64,000 nucleotides of DNA, taken from the NCBI GenBank assembly GCA_965202905.1, contig OZ241868.1:3472001-3536000 (forward strand). Reading direction: 5' to 3'. The notes beneath the pieces were generated by a model. That model ran no database searches, had not been told where the DNA came from, and saw only the letters and a list, made by a program, of their open reading frames with translations. The translations under genes were made by a program, and so were the position numbers. Source of the stretch: CAYFYS01 sp965202905. GTDB lineage: Bacteria > Pseudomonadota > Alphaproteobacteria > MPNO01. Every line of letters begins with the position of its first letter. Position 1 is the stretch's first letter. This document shows positions 1-8,911 of this stretch, piece by piece.

Positions 1-1
1 T

Positions 2-1630
2 TCGGAGATGACCGTCCGGATCGAGACCGGCCGCCGGATCGACCGGGCGGCGCTGCTCAGGCGGCTGGTCGAACTGCAATACCGCCGCAACGATTCCAAC
101 TTCGTGCGCGGCGCCTTTCGGGTGCGCGGCGATTCGATCGAGATCTTCCCGGCCCATTACGAAGACCGCGCCTGGCGGCTGTCGCTGTTCGGCGACGAGG
201 TCGAATCGATCCACGAGTTCGACCCGCTGACCGGCGAGAAGTCGACCGGGCTCGACTCGATCACGGTCTATGCCAACAGCCACTACGTCACCCCGCGCCC
301 GACCCTGCAGCAGGCGATGAAGCTGATGAAAATCGAGCTCGCCGAGCGGCTGGAATGGTTCCGCGCCAACGGCAAGCTCCTGGAGGCCGAGCGCCTGGAG
401 CAGCGCACCAACTTCGACCTGGAGATGATAGAGACCACCGGCCAGTGCGCCGGCATCGAGAATTATTCGCGCTTCCTGACCGGTCGCCGGCCGGGCGAGC
501 CGCCGCCGACCTTGTTCGAGTACCTGCCCGAGGACGCCTTCCTGATCGTCGACGAGAGCCATGTGACGGTGCCCCAGCTCGGCGGCATGTTCCGCGGCGA
601 TTTCAACCGCAAATCGACCCTGGCCGAATTCGGCTTCCGCCTGCCGTCCTGCGTCGACAACCGGCCGCTGAAGTTCGAGGAGTGGGACGCGATGCGGCCG
701 CAATCGGTGTTCGTCTCCGCGACCCCGGGCAAGTGGGAGCTCGGACGCACCGGCGGCGCGTTCGTCGAGCAGGTGATCCGGCCGACCGGGCTGATCGATC
801 CGGTGTGCGTCGTCCGCCCGGTCGAGCACCAGGTCGACGACCTGATGGCCGAATGCCGGGTGGCGGCCGAGGCGAGCCAGCGGGTGCTGGTCACCACCCT
901 GACCAAGCGCATGGCCGAGGACCTGACCGAATACCTTCAGGAGGCCGGCATCCGGGTCCGCTATCTGCACTCGGACGTCGACACCTTGGAGCGCATCGAG
1001 ATCATCCGCGACCTCAGGCTCGGCGCTTTCGACGTCCTGATCGGCATCAACCTGCTGCGCGAGGGGCTCGACATCCCCGAATGCGCCCTGGTCGCGATCC
1101 TCGATGCCGACAAGGAGGGCTTTCTGCGCTCCCAGACCTCGCTGGTCCAGACCATCGGCCGGGCCGCGCGCAACATCGACGGCCGGGCGATCCTCTATGC
1201 CGACTCGATGACCGCCTCGCTGGACTACGCCATCAGGGAGACCGAGCGCCGGCGCGCCAGGCAGGCCGCGTTCAACGAGGCCAACGGGATCACGCCGCAG
1301 AGCGTGCGCAAGGGCATCGCCGACATCCTGGAGTCGGTCTACGAGCAGGACCGGGTGACGGTGGGCACGCTCGACGAAGAGATGCCCAATCTGATCGGGC
1401 ACAATCGGCAGACCTATGTCGCGGACCTCGAGAAGCGCATGCGCGATGCCGCAGCCAACCTGGAGTTCGAGGAAGCCGCCGGGCTGCGCGACGAGATCCG
1501 CCGCCTGGAGACCGCCGATCTGGGCATCCCGACCGGCGAAGAGCGCCTGAAAGCGCGCATCCGCGCCGCCCAGGGCGCCAAGGCCGGCGGCAAGGGGAAT
1601 TCCCGGCGAAAACAGCGCCACGGGTCGTAG
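2..1630 (+). CDS. uvrB: UvrABC system protein B, 5' end outside the window
   Basis: DNA-damage recognition helicase of nucleotide excision repair; takes DNA from UvrA and recruits UvrC. The reading frame is open to the window edge, so the N-terminal Walker A region is missing; about 540 residues remain. The DESH box of helicase motif II is near residue 182 of the ATG-initiated fragment, followed by VSATPG (motif III), GINLLREGLDIPE near residue 345 and QTIGRAARN (motifs V-VI). A C-terminal UVR domain (LEKRMRDAAANLEFEEAAGL) provides the UvrC contact. uvrC lies 2.6 kb downstream on the same strand. Identity is certain; only the start is unknown. Confidence 0.97.
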   Translation, partial: SEMTVRIETGRRIDRAALLRRLVELQYRRNDSNFVRGAFRVRGDSIEIFPAHYEDRAWRLSLFGDEVESIHEFDPLTGEKSTGLDSITVYANSHYVTPRPTLQQAMKLMKIELAERLEWFRANGKLLEAERLEQRTNFDLEMIETTGQCAGIENYSRFLTGRRPGEPPPTLFEYLPEDAFLIVDESHVTVPQLGGMFRGDFNRKSTLAEFGFRLPSCVDNRPLKFEEWDAMRPQSVFVSATPGKWELGRTGGAFVEQVIRPTGLIDPVCVVRPVEHQVDDLMAECRVAAEASQRVLVTTLTKRMAEDLTEYLQEAGIRVRYLHSDVDTLERIEIIRDLRLGAFDVLIGINLLREGLDIPECALVAILDADKEGFLRSQTSLVQTIGRAARNIDGRAILYADSMTASLDYAIRETERRRARQAAFNEANGITPQSVRKGIADILESVYEQDRVTVGTLDEEMPNLIGHNRQTYVADLEKRMRDAAANLEFEEAAGLRDEIRRLETADLGIPTGEERLKARIRAAQGAKAGGKGNSRRKQRHGS

Positions 1631-1795
1631 GCAGCTCCGATCGTCCGCCGTCGCGATTACGCTGGAACGCCCTGCACCCGCCCTGCCCCGACCGACCGAC
1701 GCACCGCGCGGCTAGAACTTGTCCGGCCACGCCCCCATATTGGAGAAAACGGCTTCGCCAAGCCCGATTCGCAAGCTCGGTTCGACATCGCTCCG

Positions 1796-2776
1796 ATGAC
1801 CTTTTTATCGCTCGCCGCTGGATTTCTGCTGCTGTTCTTCGGTGGGGAGATCGTGGTGCGCGGCGCGGTGGCGCTGGCGCGACGATTCGAGGTCTCGCCG
1901 CTGGTCATCGGGCTGACCATCGTCGGCTTCGGCACCTCGCTGCCGGAGCTGCTGGTCAGCCTGAATGCGGCGCTGAACGGCGCGCCGGGCATCGCGGTCG
2001 GCAACGTCATCGGCAGCAACGTCGCCAACATGATGCTGATCATGGGCGCGGCGGCGCTGGTGTGTCCGATCGCGGTCAACCCCCAGGCGGTCCGGCGGGA
2101 CGGCCTGTGCCTGGCGGGCATCACCGCGGTGTTCATCATCATCGGCCTCGGCGGCTCGATCGAAGCGCATGAGGGCGCGATGATGGTCACCGTCCTGGCG
2201 CTCTATATCGGCATTTCGCTGTGGCGCGACATGCGTTCCGACGGCGCCGCCGCCCAGCTTCACCGCGAGGAGGCCGAGGAGGTCACCGGCCTGCCCCGCC
2301 GGCTCTGGGTGATGATCGTTGCGATCCTCGGCGGATTCGCGGCGGTGAGCTTCGGCGCGGACCTGCTGGTCGGCAGCGCGACCGCGCTGGCCATGTCCGC
2401 CGGAGTGTCGGAGGAGGTGATCGGCCTGACCCTGGTGGCGATCGGCACCTCGCTGCCCGAGCTCGCCACGTCGCTGGTCGCGGCCTATCGTGGTCATTCC
2501 GACGTGTGCCTGGGCAACGTCATCGGCAGCAACCTGTTCAACCTGTTCGGCATCCTCGGCATCACTGCGATCGCGACCCCGGTCCCCTTCGCCGAAAAGA
2601 TCGTCGCGTTCGACCTTTGGATCCTGGCCGGCGTGACAGTCCTGATGGTGCCCTTCCTGATGTCGGGTTGGCGGGTCAGCCGGACGGAAGGCACGGTTCT
2701 ACTCGCGCTTTATGCCGCCTATCTGGCGTGCCAGTTCTGGGGCGTCGGCGGCGCCTACATGGCCGGCCAGGCCTGA
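1796..2776 (+). CDS. CaCA-family sodium/calcium exchanger (YrbG-like)
   Basis: Inner-membrane cation/calcium antiporter of 326 residues. Two inverted halves each carry the family alpha-repeat: GTSLPELLVSLNAAL followed by VGNVIGSNVANM in the first half, and GTSLPELATSL followed by LGNVIGSNLFNLFGILG in the second. These repeats contain the acidic residues that coordinate the ion. About ten hydrophobic segments are visible, with a short charged loop between halves near residue 150-165. Length is typical of bacterial YrbG-type proteins. It follows uvrB by 165 bp with no recognisable gene between. The ion actually carried is not decidable from sequence. Confidence 0.9.
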   Translation: MTFLSLAAGFLLLFFGGEIVVRGAVALARRFEVSPLVIGLTIVGFGTSLPELLVSLNAALNGAPGIAVGNVIGSNVANMMLIMGAAALVCPIAVNPQAVRRDGLCLAGITAVFIIIGLGGSIEAHEGAMMVTVLALYIGISLWRDMRSDGAAAQLHREEAEEVTGLPRRLWVMIVAILGGFAAVSFGADLLVGSATALAMSAGVSEEVIGLTLVAIGTSLPELATSLVAAYRGHSDVCLGNVIGSNLFNLFGILGITAIATPVPFAEKIVAFDLWILAGVTVLMVPFLMSGWRVSRTEGTVLLALYAAYLACQFWGVGGAYMAGQA

Positions 2777-2826
2777 GACGGCCGCCGCCCCTTGATCGCG
2801 GCCGGCGATCGCGCAATGGTGTGGCC

Positions 2827-3600
2827 ATGTCCGAGACTCGCCCCGGCGCAGCCCTGGTCACCGGCGCCGCGCGCCGCATAGGACGCGCGATCGCGCTGGG
2901 TCTGGCAGATCTCGGGCGGCCCGTTGCGGTCCATTACGGCGACTCCAGGAGCGCTGCGCTGGAGACGGTCGGCCAGATCGAGCGGCGCGGCGGCCGTGCC
3001 GCGGCGATCGCCGCCGACCTTGCCGACGAGACGCAGACCGCGGCGCTGATCGGGCGCGCCGCCGAAGCGCTGGGCCCAGTCGAAATCCTAGTCAACAATG
3101 CCTCGGTCTTCGAGCACGATTCGGCAAGGAGCGCAACGCGGGAAAGCTGGGACCGGCACCTGGAGACCAACCTGCGGGCGCCGTTCGTGCTGATCCAGCG
3201 CCTGGCGGAGGCCCTGCCGGAGGGGCGCGAGGGCGCGGTGATCAACATCCTGGACGAGCGGGTGTGGAACCTCACGCCCCATTTCGTCTCCTATACCCTC
3301 AGCAAGGCCGGGTTGTGGGCGCTGACCCGGACGATGGCGATGGCGCTCGCGCCGCGCATCCGGGTCAACGCGGTCGGACCGGGACCGACCTTGCCGAGCC
3401 CGCGCCAATCCCGCGCCCAGTTCGACCGGCAGGCGGCGACGATGCCGCTCGGGCGCGGAACCGCGCCCGAGGAGGTCGCGGCCGCGGTGGCCTTCATCCT
3501 CGCGGCGCCGGCGATGACCGGCCAGATGATCGCGCTCGACGGCGGCCAGCATCTCGGCTGGGCGCAGCCGCAGCCGGGCGCCGGACCCGGCGCCGAATGA
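2827..3600 (+). CDS. SDR oxidoreductase of pteridine-reductase / FolM type
   Basis: NAD(P)H-dependent short-chain dehydrogenase of 257 residues. The N-terminal motif is TGAARRIGRAIA, i.e. the TGxxxRxG form typical of pteridine reductases and FolM rather than the classical TGxxxGxG; NNAS follows, and the catalytic YTLSK supplies the YxxxK pair. It overlaps the downstream dihydroneopterin aldolase gene by four bases (ATGA), which supports a role in reduced pterin or folate metabolism, such as dihydromonapterin or dihydrofolate reduction. The ATG at 2827 is preceded in frame by a GTG two codons earlier. Family is certain; the pterin substrate is an inference from motif and neighbour. Confidence 0.85.
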   Translation: MSETRPGAALVTGAARRIGRAIALGLADLGRPVAVHYGDSRSAALETVGQIERRGGRAAAIAADLADETQTAALIGRAAEALGPVEILVNNASVFEHDSARSATRESWDRHLETNLRAPFVLIQRLAEALPEGREGAVINILDERVWNLTPHFVSYTLSKAGLWALTRTMAMALAPRIRVNAVGPGPTLPSPRQSRAQFDRQAATMPLGRGTAPEEVAAAVAFILAAPAMTGQMIALDGGQHLGWAQPQPGAGPGAE

Positions 3601-3986
3601 GCGCGAGACCTCAGGCCGCCGGTGCGACCCGGCGCATGCTGGTGCGCGATCTGGTCCTGCAATGCCGGATCGGCGTCTACCGCCACGAGCGCAACGGCAA
3701 GCAGAGAGTCCGGATCAATCTCGATCTCGAGGTCGCCGGGCCGGAAGCTCCGCCGCGCGACCGGCTTGCCGATGTCGTCGACTACGAGACCCTGGTCCAC
3801 GGCCTGCGCAACTTGGCCGATTCCCGTCACGTAAACCTGGTCGAAACGCTTGCCGAACGGATCGCCGGAATCTGTCTCGCCGATCCGCGCGTACGCTGCG
3901 CCCGGGTGCGGGTGGAGAAGCTGGATGTCTTTTCCGACCTGGACAGCGTCGGCGTCGAGATCGAACGCATTGGCCGGACACCTTGA
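3597..3986 (+). CDS. folB: Dihydroneopterin aldolase-family protein (FolB)
   Basis: 129 residues; folate-pathway enzyme that converts 7,8-dihydroneopterin to 6-hydroxymethyl-dihydropterin. The family pattern is present: MLVRDLVLQCRIGVYRHER at the N-terminus, a mid-protein DVVDYETLV segment, and a C-terminal beta strand ARVRVEKLDVF carrying the conserved lysine. Length matches the family. The start codon overlaps the stop of the preceding pteridine-reductase-like gene (ATGA), so the pair is very probably translationally coupled. Confidence 0.88.
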   Translation: MSARPQAAGATRRMLVRDLVLQCRIGVYRHERNGKQRVRINLDLEVAGPEAPPRDRLADVVDYETLVHGLRNLADSRHVNLVETLAERIAGICLADPRVRCARVRVEKLDVFSDLDSVGVEIERIGRTP

Positions 3987-4083
3987 GCCGACCGATCGAG
4001 CGAACCGCCGGGAGCGAATCTTTGCACAACCGGGCCGCGCCAAGTGTATCCTGATATATGCGCGCCGGCCCGGTCGCGCCTTA

Positions 4084-4230
4084 ACCGAAACTTGGCATTT
4101 GACTTTTCTTTACACATAAAAATCAATGGGTTAATGAATTTACCATTTTTGCACATTTCGACGAAGGGCATTGATTTCGTTGAACGATCGTTTGAACGGG
4201 CCGGTTTGTCCACAGAGATTTCCACAGGAA
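4084..4230. promoter_or_regulatory. AT-rich leader region upstream of uvrC
   Basis: The 254-bp gap between folB and uvrC contains the most AT-rich block in the window (about 4084-4170) and is the likely promoter region for the uvrC-pgsA-moa group. A TTGACT at 4099-4104 could be a -35 hexamer, but no well-spaced -10 is convincing. Two 9-mers one mismatch from a DnaA box occur at 4206-4214 (TTGTCCACA) and 4218-4226 (ATTTCCACA), directly before the start codon. Only the base composition and the 9-mers are seen; function is inferred. Confidence 0.4.
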
Positions 4231-4240
4231 CGGCGGACCT

Positions 4241-6235
4241 TTGACCGACGATAGCCAAGTCGGCGACCCGATGGGCGGCGACGACACCGAACCGGACGAT
4301 TTTTCCGTCGCCGCGGGGCCGCCCGACGGCGCCGAGGCGCGCCGGCGCGCGGCCGCCGGGCGCCCGCTGGAGATCCGCTGGGCCGAGACCCTGGCCGACG
4401 GCGTGGATGCGATCACCGCCCAGCTCAAGGCCCTGCCGTCCTCGCCCGGGGTCTACCGCATGGTCGATGACCAGAGCATGGCGCTCTATGTCGGCAAGGC
4501 AAAGAGCCTGCGCAAGCGCGTCGGCGCCTACACCAGGCCCGGGCGTCTGCCGCCCAGGCTGCATCGCATGATCGCCCAGACCCGGTCTCTCGAGGTCATC
4601 ACCACTCATACCGAGGTGGAGGCCCTGCTGCTCGAGAGCAACATGATCAAGCAGCAGAAGCCGCGCTACAACATCCTCATGCGGGATGACAAGTCGTTCC
4701 CGCACATTCTGTTGACCGCCGATCATGAATGGCCGCAGCTCCTCAAGCACCGAGGCGCGCGCAGCCGCAAGGGGGAGTATTTCGGCCCCTTCGCCTCGGC
4801 CGGGGCGGTCAACCGCACCCTGTCTGCGCTGCAGAAGGTCTTTCCGCTGCGCTCGTGCTCAGATTCGGTGTTCGCCGGGCGGACCCGGCCGTGCCTGCAA
4901 TACCAGATCAAGCGCTGCGCGGCGCCGTGCGTCGACCGCATCGAGCCGGAGGCCTACGCCGACATCGTCGGGCAGGCGCGCGATTTCCTCGCCGGGCGCA
5001 GCCGCAACCTGCAGCAGTTCCTGTCCTCGCGGATGGAGGCGGCGAGCCGGGCGCTGGAGTTCGAGAGCGCGGCGGTCTACCGCGACCGCATCCGCGCGCT
5101 GTCAGAGATCCAGGCCCATCAGGACGTCAACGTGCGTTCGCTGGGCACCGCGGACGTCGTGGCCGCAGCGCAGCAGGCCGGCCAGACCTGCATCCAAGTC
5201 TTCTTTTTCCGCGCCGGCCAGAACTACGGCAACCGCACCTATTTCCCGGCCCAGGCCAAGGACCAGCCGGTCGAGCTCGTCCTGGCCGCCTTCCTGGGGC
5301 AGTTCTACAGCGACAAGCCGCCGCCGCCTCGGGTGCTGACCAGCGCCGCGCCGAGCGATTCGGCGCTGCTTCGCGAAGCGCTGTCGATCCGGGCCGGCCG
5401 GCAGGTCGAGCTGTCGGTGCCGGCGCGCGGCGCCCGGCGCAAGCTGCTCGACCAGGCGGTCGCCAACGCCCGCGAATCGCTCGGGCGCCGGCTGGCCGAA
5501 AGCTCCGCCCAGCGCCGGCTGCTTGACGGCGCGGCTGAACTGTTCGGGCTCGACGGCGCGCCCAGCCGGATCGAGGTGTTCGACAACAGCCACATATCCG
5601 GGTCGAACGCGCTGGGCGCGATGATCGTCGCCGGCCCCGAGGGGTTTCTGAAGAGCGCCTATCGAAAGTTCAATATCCGCTCGAGCGAGATCGCGCCCGG
5701 GGACGACTACGCGATGATGCGCGAGGTGCTGCACCGCCGCTTCGCCCGCGCGATCCGCGAGGACCCGGGACGCCAGCGCGACGGCTGGCCCGATCTCGTG
5801 GTGGTCGACGGCGGGCCGGGCCAGCTCAGCGCAGCGAACGAGGTGCTGGCCGATTTGGGAATCGAGGACTTGGCACTGGTCTGCGTCGCCAAGGGCCCCG
5901 ACCGGGACGCCGGGCGCGAGCGGTTCCACATAGCCGACCGGGCGCCGTTCATGCTGCCGCCCAACGATCCGGTGCTCTATTTCATGCAGAGGCTGCGCGA
6001 CGAGGCCCACCGCTTCGCCATCGGAGCGCACCGCGCGCGGCGCTCGAAGGCGATCGCGGCTTCTCCGCTGGATGAGATCGAGGGGATCGGCGCGCGCCGG
6101 AAACGGGCGCTCCTGAACCATTTCGGCTCGGCCGCGGGCGTCGCCAAGGCGGGGCTTACCGACCTCGAGACCGTCGCGGGCATTAGTCGAACGGTCGCAA
6201 AGCGGGTATACGATCATTTTCGCAGTAGGCCATGA
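4241..6235 (+). CDS. uvrC: UvrABC system protein C
   Basis: Dual-incision nuclease of nucleotide excision repair, 664 residues from a TTG start; an in-frame ATG ten codons later (4271) is an equally plausible start. The GIY-YIG nuclease domain that cuts 3' of the lesion begins at LPSSPGVYRMVDD and includes YVGKAKSLRKRV. A UVR domain (about residues 255-290) binds UvrB. The C-terminal RNase H-like nuclease for the 5' cut contains IEVFDNSHISG and VVDGGPGQL, and a helix-hairpin-helix DNA-binding pair closes the protein (IEGIGARRKRALLNHFG, LETVAGISRTVAKRV). Complete length and all domains present. Followed 46 bp later by pgsA, the usual neighbour in alphaproteobacteria. Confidence 0.97.
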   Translation: MTDDSQVGDPMGGDDTEPDDFSVAAGPPDGAEARRRAAAGRPLEIRWAETLADGVDAITAQLKALPSSPGVYRMVDDQSMALYVGKAKSLRKRVGAYTRPGRLPPRLHRMIAQTRSLEVITTHTEVEALLLESNMIKQQKPRYNILMRDDKSFPHILLTADHEWPQLLKHRGARSRKGEYFGPFASAGAVNRTLSALQKVFPLRSCSDSVFAGRTRPCLQYQIKRCAAPCVDRIEPEAYADIVGQARDFLAGRSRNLQQFLSSRMEAASRALEFESAAVYRDRIRALSEIQAHQDVNVRSLGTADVVAAAQQAGQTCIQVFFFRAGQNYGNRTYFPAQAKDQPVELVLAAFLGQFYSDKPPPPRVLTSAAPSDSALLREALSIRAGRQVELSVPARGARRKLLDQAVANARESLGRRLAESSAQRRLLDGAAELFGLDGAPSRIEVFDNSHISGSNALGAMIVAGPEGFLKSAYRKFNIRSSEIAPGDDYAMMREVLHRRFARAIREDPGRQRDGWPDLVVVDGGPGQLSAANEVLADLGIEDLALVCVAKGPDRDAGRERFHIADRAPFMLPPNDPVLYFMQRLRDEAHRFAIGAHRARRSKAIAASPLDEIEGIGARRKRALLNHFGSAAGVAKAGLTDLETVAGISRTVAKRVYDHFRSRP

Positions 6236-6281
6236 CACCGCACCCGCCATTGTCGGCAGCGGCGCGCGGTGCGGCAGGACG

Positions 6282-6869
6282 ATGGCGAGCACCCTACCCA
6301 ATATCCTGACCCTGTTTCGGATCGCCGTTATTCCGGTGCTGGTCGCCTCCTTGTTCCTCGGCGGGGCGGTGGGCAACTGGATTGCCTTCGGCGTGTTCAG
6401 CATCGCCAGCATCACCGACTACTTCGACGGCTATTTCGCCCGGCGGCTCGGCCAGCAATCGGCTTTCGGGCGCTTCCTCGACCCGCTGGCGGACAAGCTG
6501 CTGGTCGCGTCCGCGCTGATGATGATGGGCGCCTTCGGCCATATCTCCGGGCTTACGGTCCTGCCGGCCCTGGTGATTCTGTGCCGCGAACTGCTGATCT
6601 CGGGGCTGCGGGAGTTCCTGGCGGCCATCCGGATTGGCGTGCCGGTCAGCCGGCTTGCCAAAGGGAAGACGACGATCCAGATGACGGCTATCGCGATTTT
6701 GCTCCTCGGCGATGCCGGGCCGGCGGCGATCCCGGTGGTCGGCATCGGCGAGGCGCTCTTGTGGCTGGCGGCGTTGCTCACGCTGATCACCGGCTACGAC
6801 TATCTGCGCGCCGGCCTGCGCCACATCCTCCACGGGGATGTCGGGGCGGGCAGCAGCGCGGGAAAGTAG
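6282..6869 (+). CDS. pgsA: CDP-diacylglycerol-glycerol-3-phosphate 3-phosphatidyltransferase
   Basis: Integral membrane enzyme (195 residues) that makes phosphatidylglycerophosphate, the committed step to phosphatidylglycerol and cardiolipin. The CDP-alcohol phosphotransferase signature is intact: DYFDGYFARRLGQQSAFGRF followed by LDPLADK, giving the DGxxARx8Gx3Dx3D pattern that binds metal and CDP. Several transmembrane helices surround it. It sits between uvrC and mobB on the same strand; mobB starts 4 bp after its stop. Confidence 0.95.
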   Translation: MASTLPNILTLFRIAVIPVLVASLFLGGAVGNWIAFGVFSIASITDYFDGYFARRLGQQSAFGRFLDPLADKLLVASALMMMGAFGHISGLTVLPALVILCRELLISGLREFLAAIRIGVPVSRLAKGKTTIQMTAIAILLLGDAGPAAIPVVGIGEALLWLAALLTLITGYDYLRAGLRHILHGDVGAGSSAGK

Positions 6870-6873
6870 AAGG

Positions 6874-7401
6874 ATGTCCCACCGGGCGGTGCTTGGAATC
6901 GTGGGCTGGAGCGGCAGCGGGAAGACCACCCTCGTCAAGCATCTGGTGGGCGAGCTGGTCGGGCGCGGCTTCGCGGTCTCGACCATCAAACACGCCCATT
7001 CGGGCTTCGACATCGACACCCCGGGCAAGGATTCCCACACCCACCGGCAGGCCGGCGCACACGAGGTCGTGGTCTCTTCGGCCAGCCGGTTCGCGCTGAT
7101 GCACGAAAACCGCGGCGAGCCCGAGCCGCGCATCGCCGGGCTTCTGACGCGCATGACGCCGGTCGATCTGGTGCTGATCGAGGGCTTCAAAACCGAGCCG
7201 CACGACAAGCTGGAGGTGCATCGCCCCTCGATCGGCAAGAACGTCCTGTTCACCACCGACCCGGATGTCATCGCGGTGGCGAGCGACGCGCCGATCCCGC
7301 GAGCCACGGTGCCGGTGCTCGACCTTGGCGATGCCGCGGCGATCGCCGATTTCATCGTGCGCCATTGCGGTCTCGACAGCGCGGCCCGGGGCGCGGTCTG
7401 A
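6874..7401 (+). CDS. mobB: Molybdopterin-guanine dinucleotide biosynthesis adaptor MobB
   Basis: GTP-binding accessory protein of molybdenum-cofactor maturation, 175 residues. The P-loop is GWSGSGKTTL near the N-terminus; STIKHAHSGFDIDTPGKDS is a characteristic MobB stretch, and VLIEGFKTEPHDKLEVHR carries the family EGFK motif. The ATG at 6874 follows an AGAAGG ribosome site. It begins a compact run mobB-moeA-moaD-moaE in which spacings are one base or an overlap, so co-translation is likely. The CoxL-type hydroxylase at 30204-32546 is one local consumer of this cofactor. Confidence 0.93.
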   Translation: MSHRAVLGIVGWSGSGKTTLVKHLVGELVGRGFAVSTIKHAHSGFDIDTPGKDSHTHRQAGAHEVVVSSASRFALMHENRGEPEPRIAGLLTRMTPVDLVLIEGFKTEPHDKLEVHRPSIGKNVLFTTDPDVIAVASDAPIPRATVPVLDLGDAAAIADFIVRHCGLDSAARGAV

Positions 7402-7402
7402 G

Positions 7403-8656
7403 ATGGCCCAGCTTTCCGACGACTGCTTCGCGTTTGGCGGCGAGCTGATGTCCGCCGGCGAGGCGATCGATCTTCTGAGCGCGCGGCTCGACGTGGTGGT
7501 TGAGCCCGAGCCGGCCGCGCTCAAGGCCGCGTGCGGCCGGATCCTGGCCGAGGACGTGCTTGCTTCCGTCGCGGTGCCGCCGCACGACAACGCCGCGGTC
7601 GACGGCTATGCGGTCTATTTCGACGACCTCGACCCCGGCGGCGAGACCAGGCTCCATGTCGGCGACCGGATTCCGGCCGGCCGCATGAGCGACCGGGAAA
7701 TTCCGCGCGGCGAGGCGGTGCGCATCTTCACCGGCGCACCCATGCCGAAGGGTCCCGACACGGTTCTGATGCAGGAAGACTGCGCGTTGGACGGCGGCGC
7801 GGTGGTCATTCCGCCCGGGATCAAGCGCGGCGCGAACCGCCGCCGCGCGGGCGAGGATGTCGAGGCGGGCGCCACCATCCTGCGCGCCGGGCGGCGTCTC
7901 AGAGCCCAGGATGTCGGGCTGGCCGCCTCGGTCGGCAGGGCGGGGCTTTCGGTCTACAGGTCGCTGCGCGTCGCGTTGTTCTCGACCGGCGACGAGATCC
8001 GGGAGGTGACCGACGACCTGCCGCCGGGCTGCGTCTACGACGCCAACCGCTACGCCGTCGCCGGGCTTCTGGGCGGGCTGGGCTGCGAGGTCGACGATCT
8101 CGGCATCCTGCCCGACCGGCTGGACGCGGTGCGTGAAGCGCTCGCCGGTGCGGCCGCCGGCCACCACCTGATCGTGTCCTCGGGCGGCGTGTCGACCGGC
8201 GAAGAAGACCATGTCCGCGCCGCCGTCGAGGCCCTGGGAAAGATCCATTTCTGGCGCCTGGCGATCCGGCCGGGGCGGCCCCTGGCCCTGGGCCAGGTCG
8301 GCCGCGTGCCGTTCATCGGCCTGCCCGGCAACCCGGTCGCGGTGATGGTCACCTTCATGCGCTTCGCCCGGCCGGCGATACTGCGCCTCGCCGGGGCCGG
8401 GGACGCGCCGCCGCACATGTTCCAGGTTCGGGCGGCCTTCGGCTACCGCAAGAAGGTCTCGCGGCGCGAATGGCTGCGGGTGAGCCTGTTCACCGACGGG
8501 GACGGGGCGCTGGCGGCGCGCAAGTTTCCGCGCGACGGCGCGGGCATCCTGTCCTCCATGGTCGAGGCCGACGGGCTGGTCGAGTTGCCGGAGGCAGTCG
8601 GCGCGCTGGCGCCCGGCACGATGGTCGATTTCCTGCCGTTCAGCGAGGTGAGTTGA
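7403..8656 (+). CDS. moeA: Molybdopterin molybdenumtransferase MoeA
   Basis: Inserts molybdenum into adenylylated molybdopterin; 417 residues, normal length. Visible landmarks are PPHDNAAVDGYAV in domain II, FTGAPMPKGPDTVLMQED, the MoCF-fold motifs STGDEI and SSGGVSTGEEDH that bind the pterin and nucleotide, and GLPGNPVAVMVTF. The ATG at 7403 lies one base after the mobB stop. Its own stop overlaps the start of moaD by one base. Confidence 0.96.
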   Translation: MAQLSDDCFAFGGELMSAGEAIDLLSARLDVVVEPEPAALKAACGRILAEDVLASVAVPPHDNAAVDGYAVYFDDLDPGGETRLHVGDRIPAGRMSDREIPRGEAVRIFTGAPMPKGPDTVLMQEDCALDGGAVVIPPGIKRGANRRRAGEDVEAGATILRAGRRLRAQDVGLAASVGRAGLSVYRSLRVALFSTGDEIREVTDDLPPGCVYDANRYAVAGLLGGLGCEVDDLGILPDRLDAVREALAGAAAGHHLIVSSGGVSTGEEDHVRAAVEALGKIHFWRLAIRPGRPLALGQVGRVPFIGLPGNPVAVMVTFMRFARPAILRLAGAGDAPPHMFQVRAAFGYRKKVSRREWLRVSLFTDGDGALAARKFPRDGAGILSSMVEADGLVELPEAVGALAPGTMVDFLPFSEVS

Positions 8657-8907
8657 TGGAGATCCTCTATTTCGGACGGGTGCGGGCGCGCATCGGCATG
8701 CACCGCGAGACGATCGCGCCGCCCGACGAGGTCGTCGATGTCGAGTCGCTGATCGAATGGCTGCGCGCGCGCGGCGAGCCCTACGAGGGCGCGCTGGAAG
8801 ACCGCCGCGCGATCCGGGTCGCCGTCAACCAGGAAATCTGCGGCTTCGATGCGCCGGTCGGCGGCGGCGACGAGGTGGCGCTGTTTCCGCCGATGACCGG
8901 AGGATAG
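8656..8907 (+). CDS. moaD: Molybdopterin synthase sulfur-carrier subunit MoaD
   Basis: Small ubiquitin-fold sulfur carrier of 83 residues ending in the obligatory Gly-Gly tail (FPPMTGG), which is thiocarboxylated and donates sulfur to precursor Z with MoaE. The penultimate strand DEVALFPPMTGG is diagnostic. The ATG shares its first base with the last base of the moeA stop codon. moaE follows within five bases. Confidence 0.95.
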   Translation: MEILYFGRVRARIGMHRETIAPPDEVVDVESLIEWLRARGEPYEGALEDRRAIRVAVNQEICGFDAPVGGGDEVALFPPMTGG

Positions 8908-8911
8908 GCGG

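Noticed and set aside
355..2172. Long open frame overlapping uvrB in another frame
   Set aside because: Arg/Pro/Gly-rich translation typical of shadow frames in GC-rich DNA; uvrB explains the region. Many similar frames elsewhere were dropped for the same reason.
4181..4197. GAAC..GAAC direct repeat upstream of uvrC as a LexA box
   Set aside because: Spacing is eight bases; the alphaproteobacterial LexA site GTTC-N7-GTTC needs seven.
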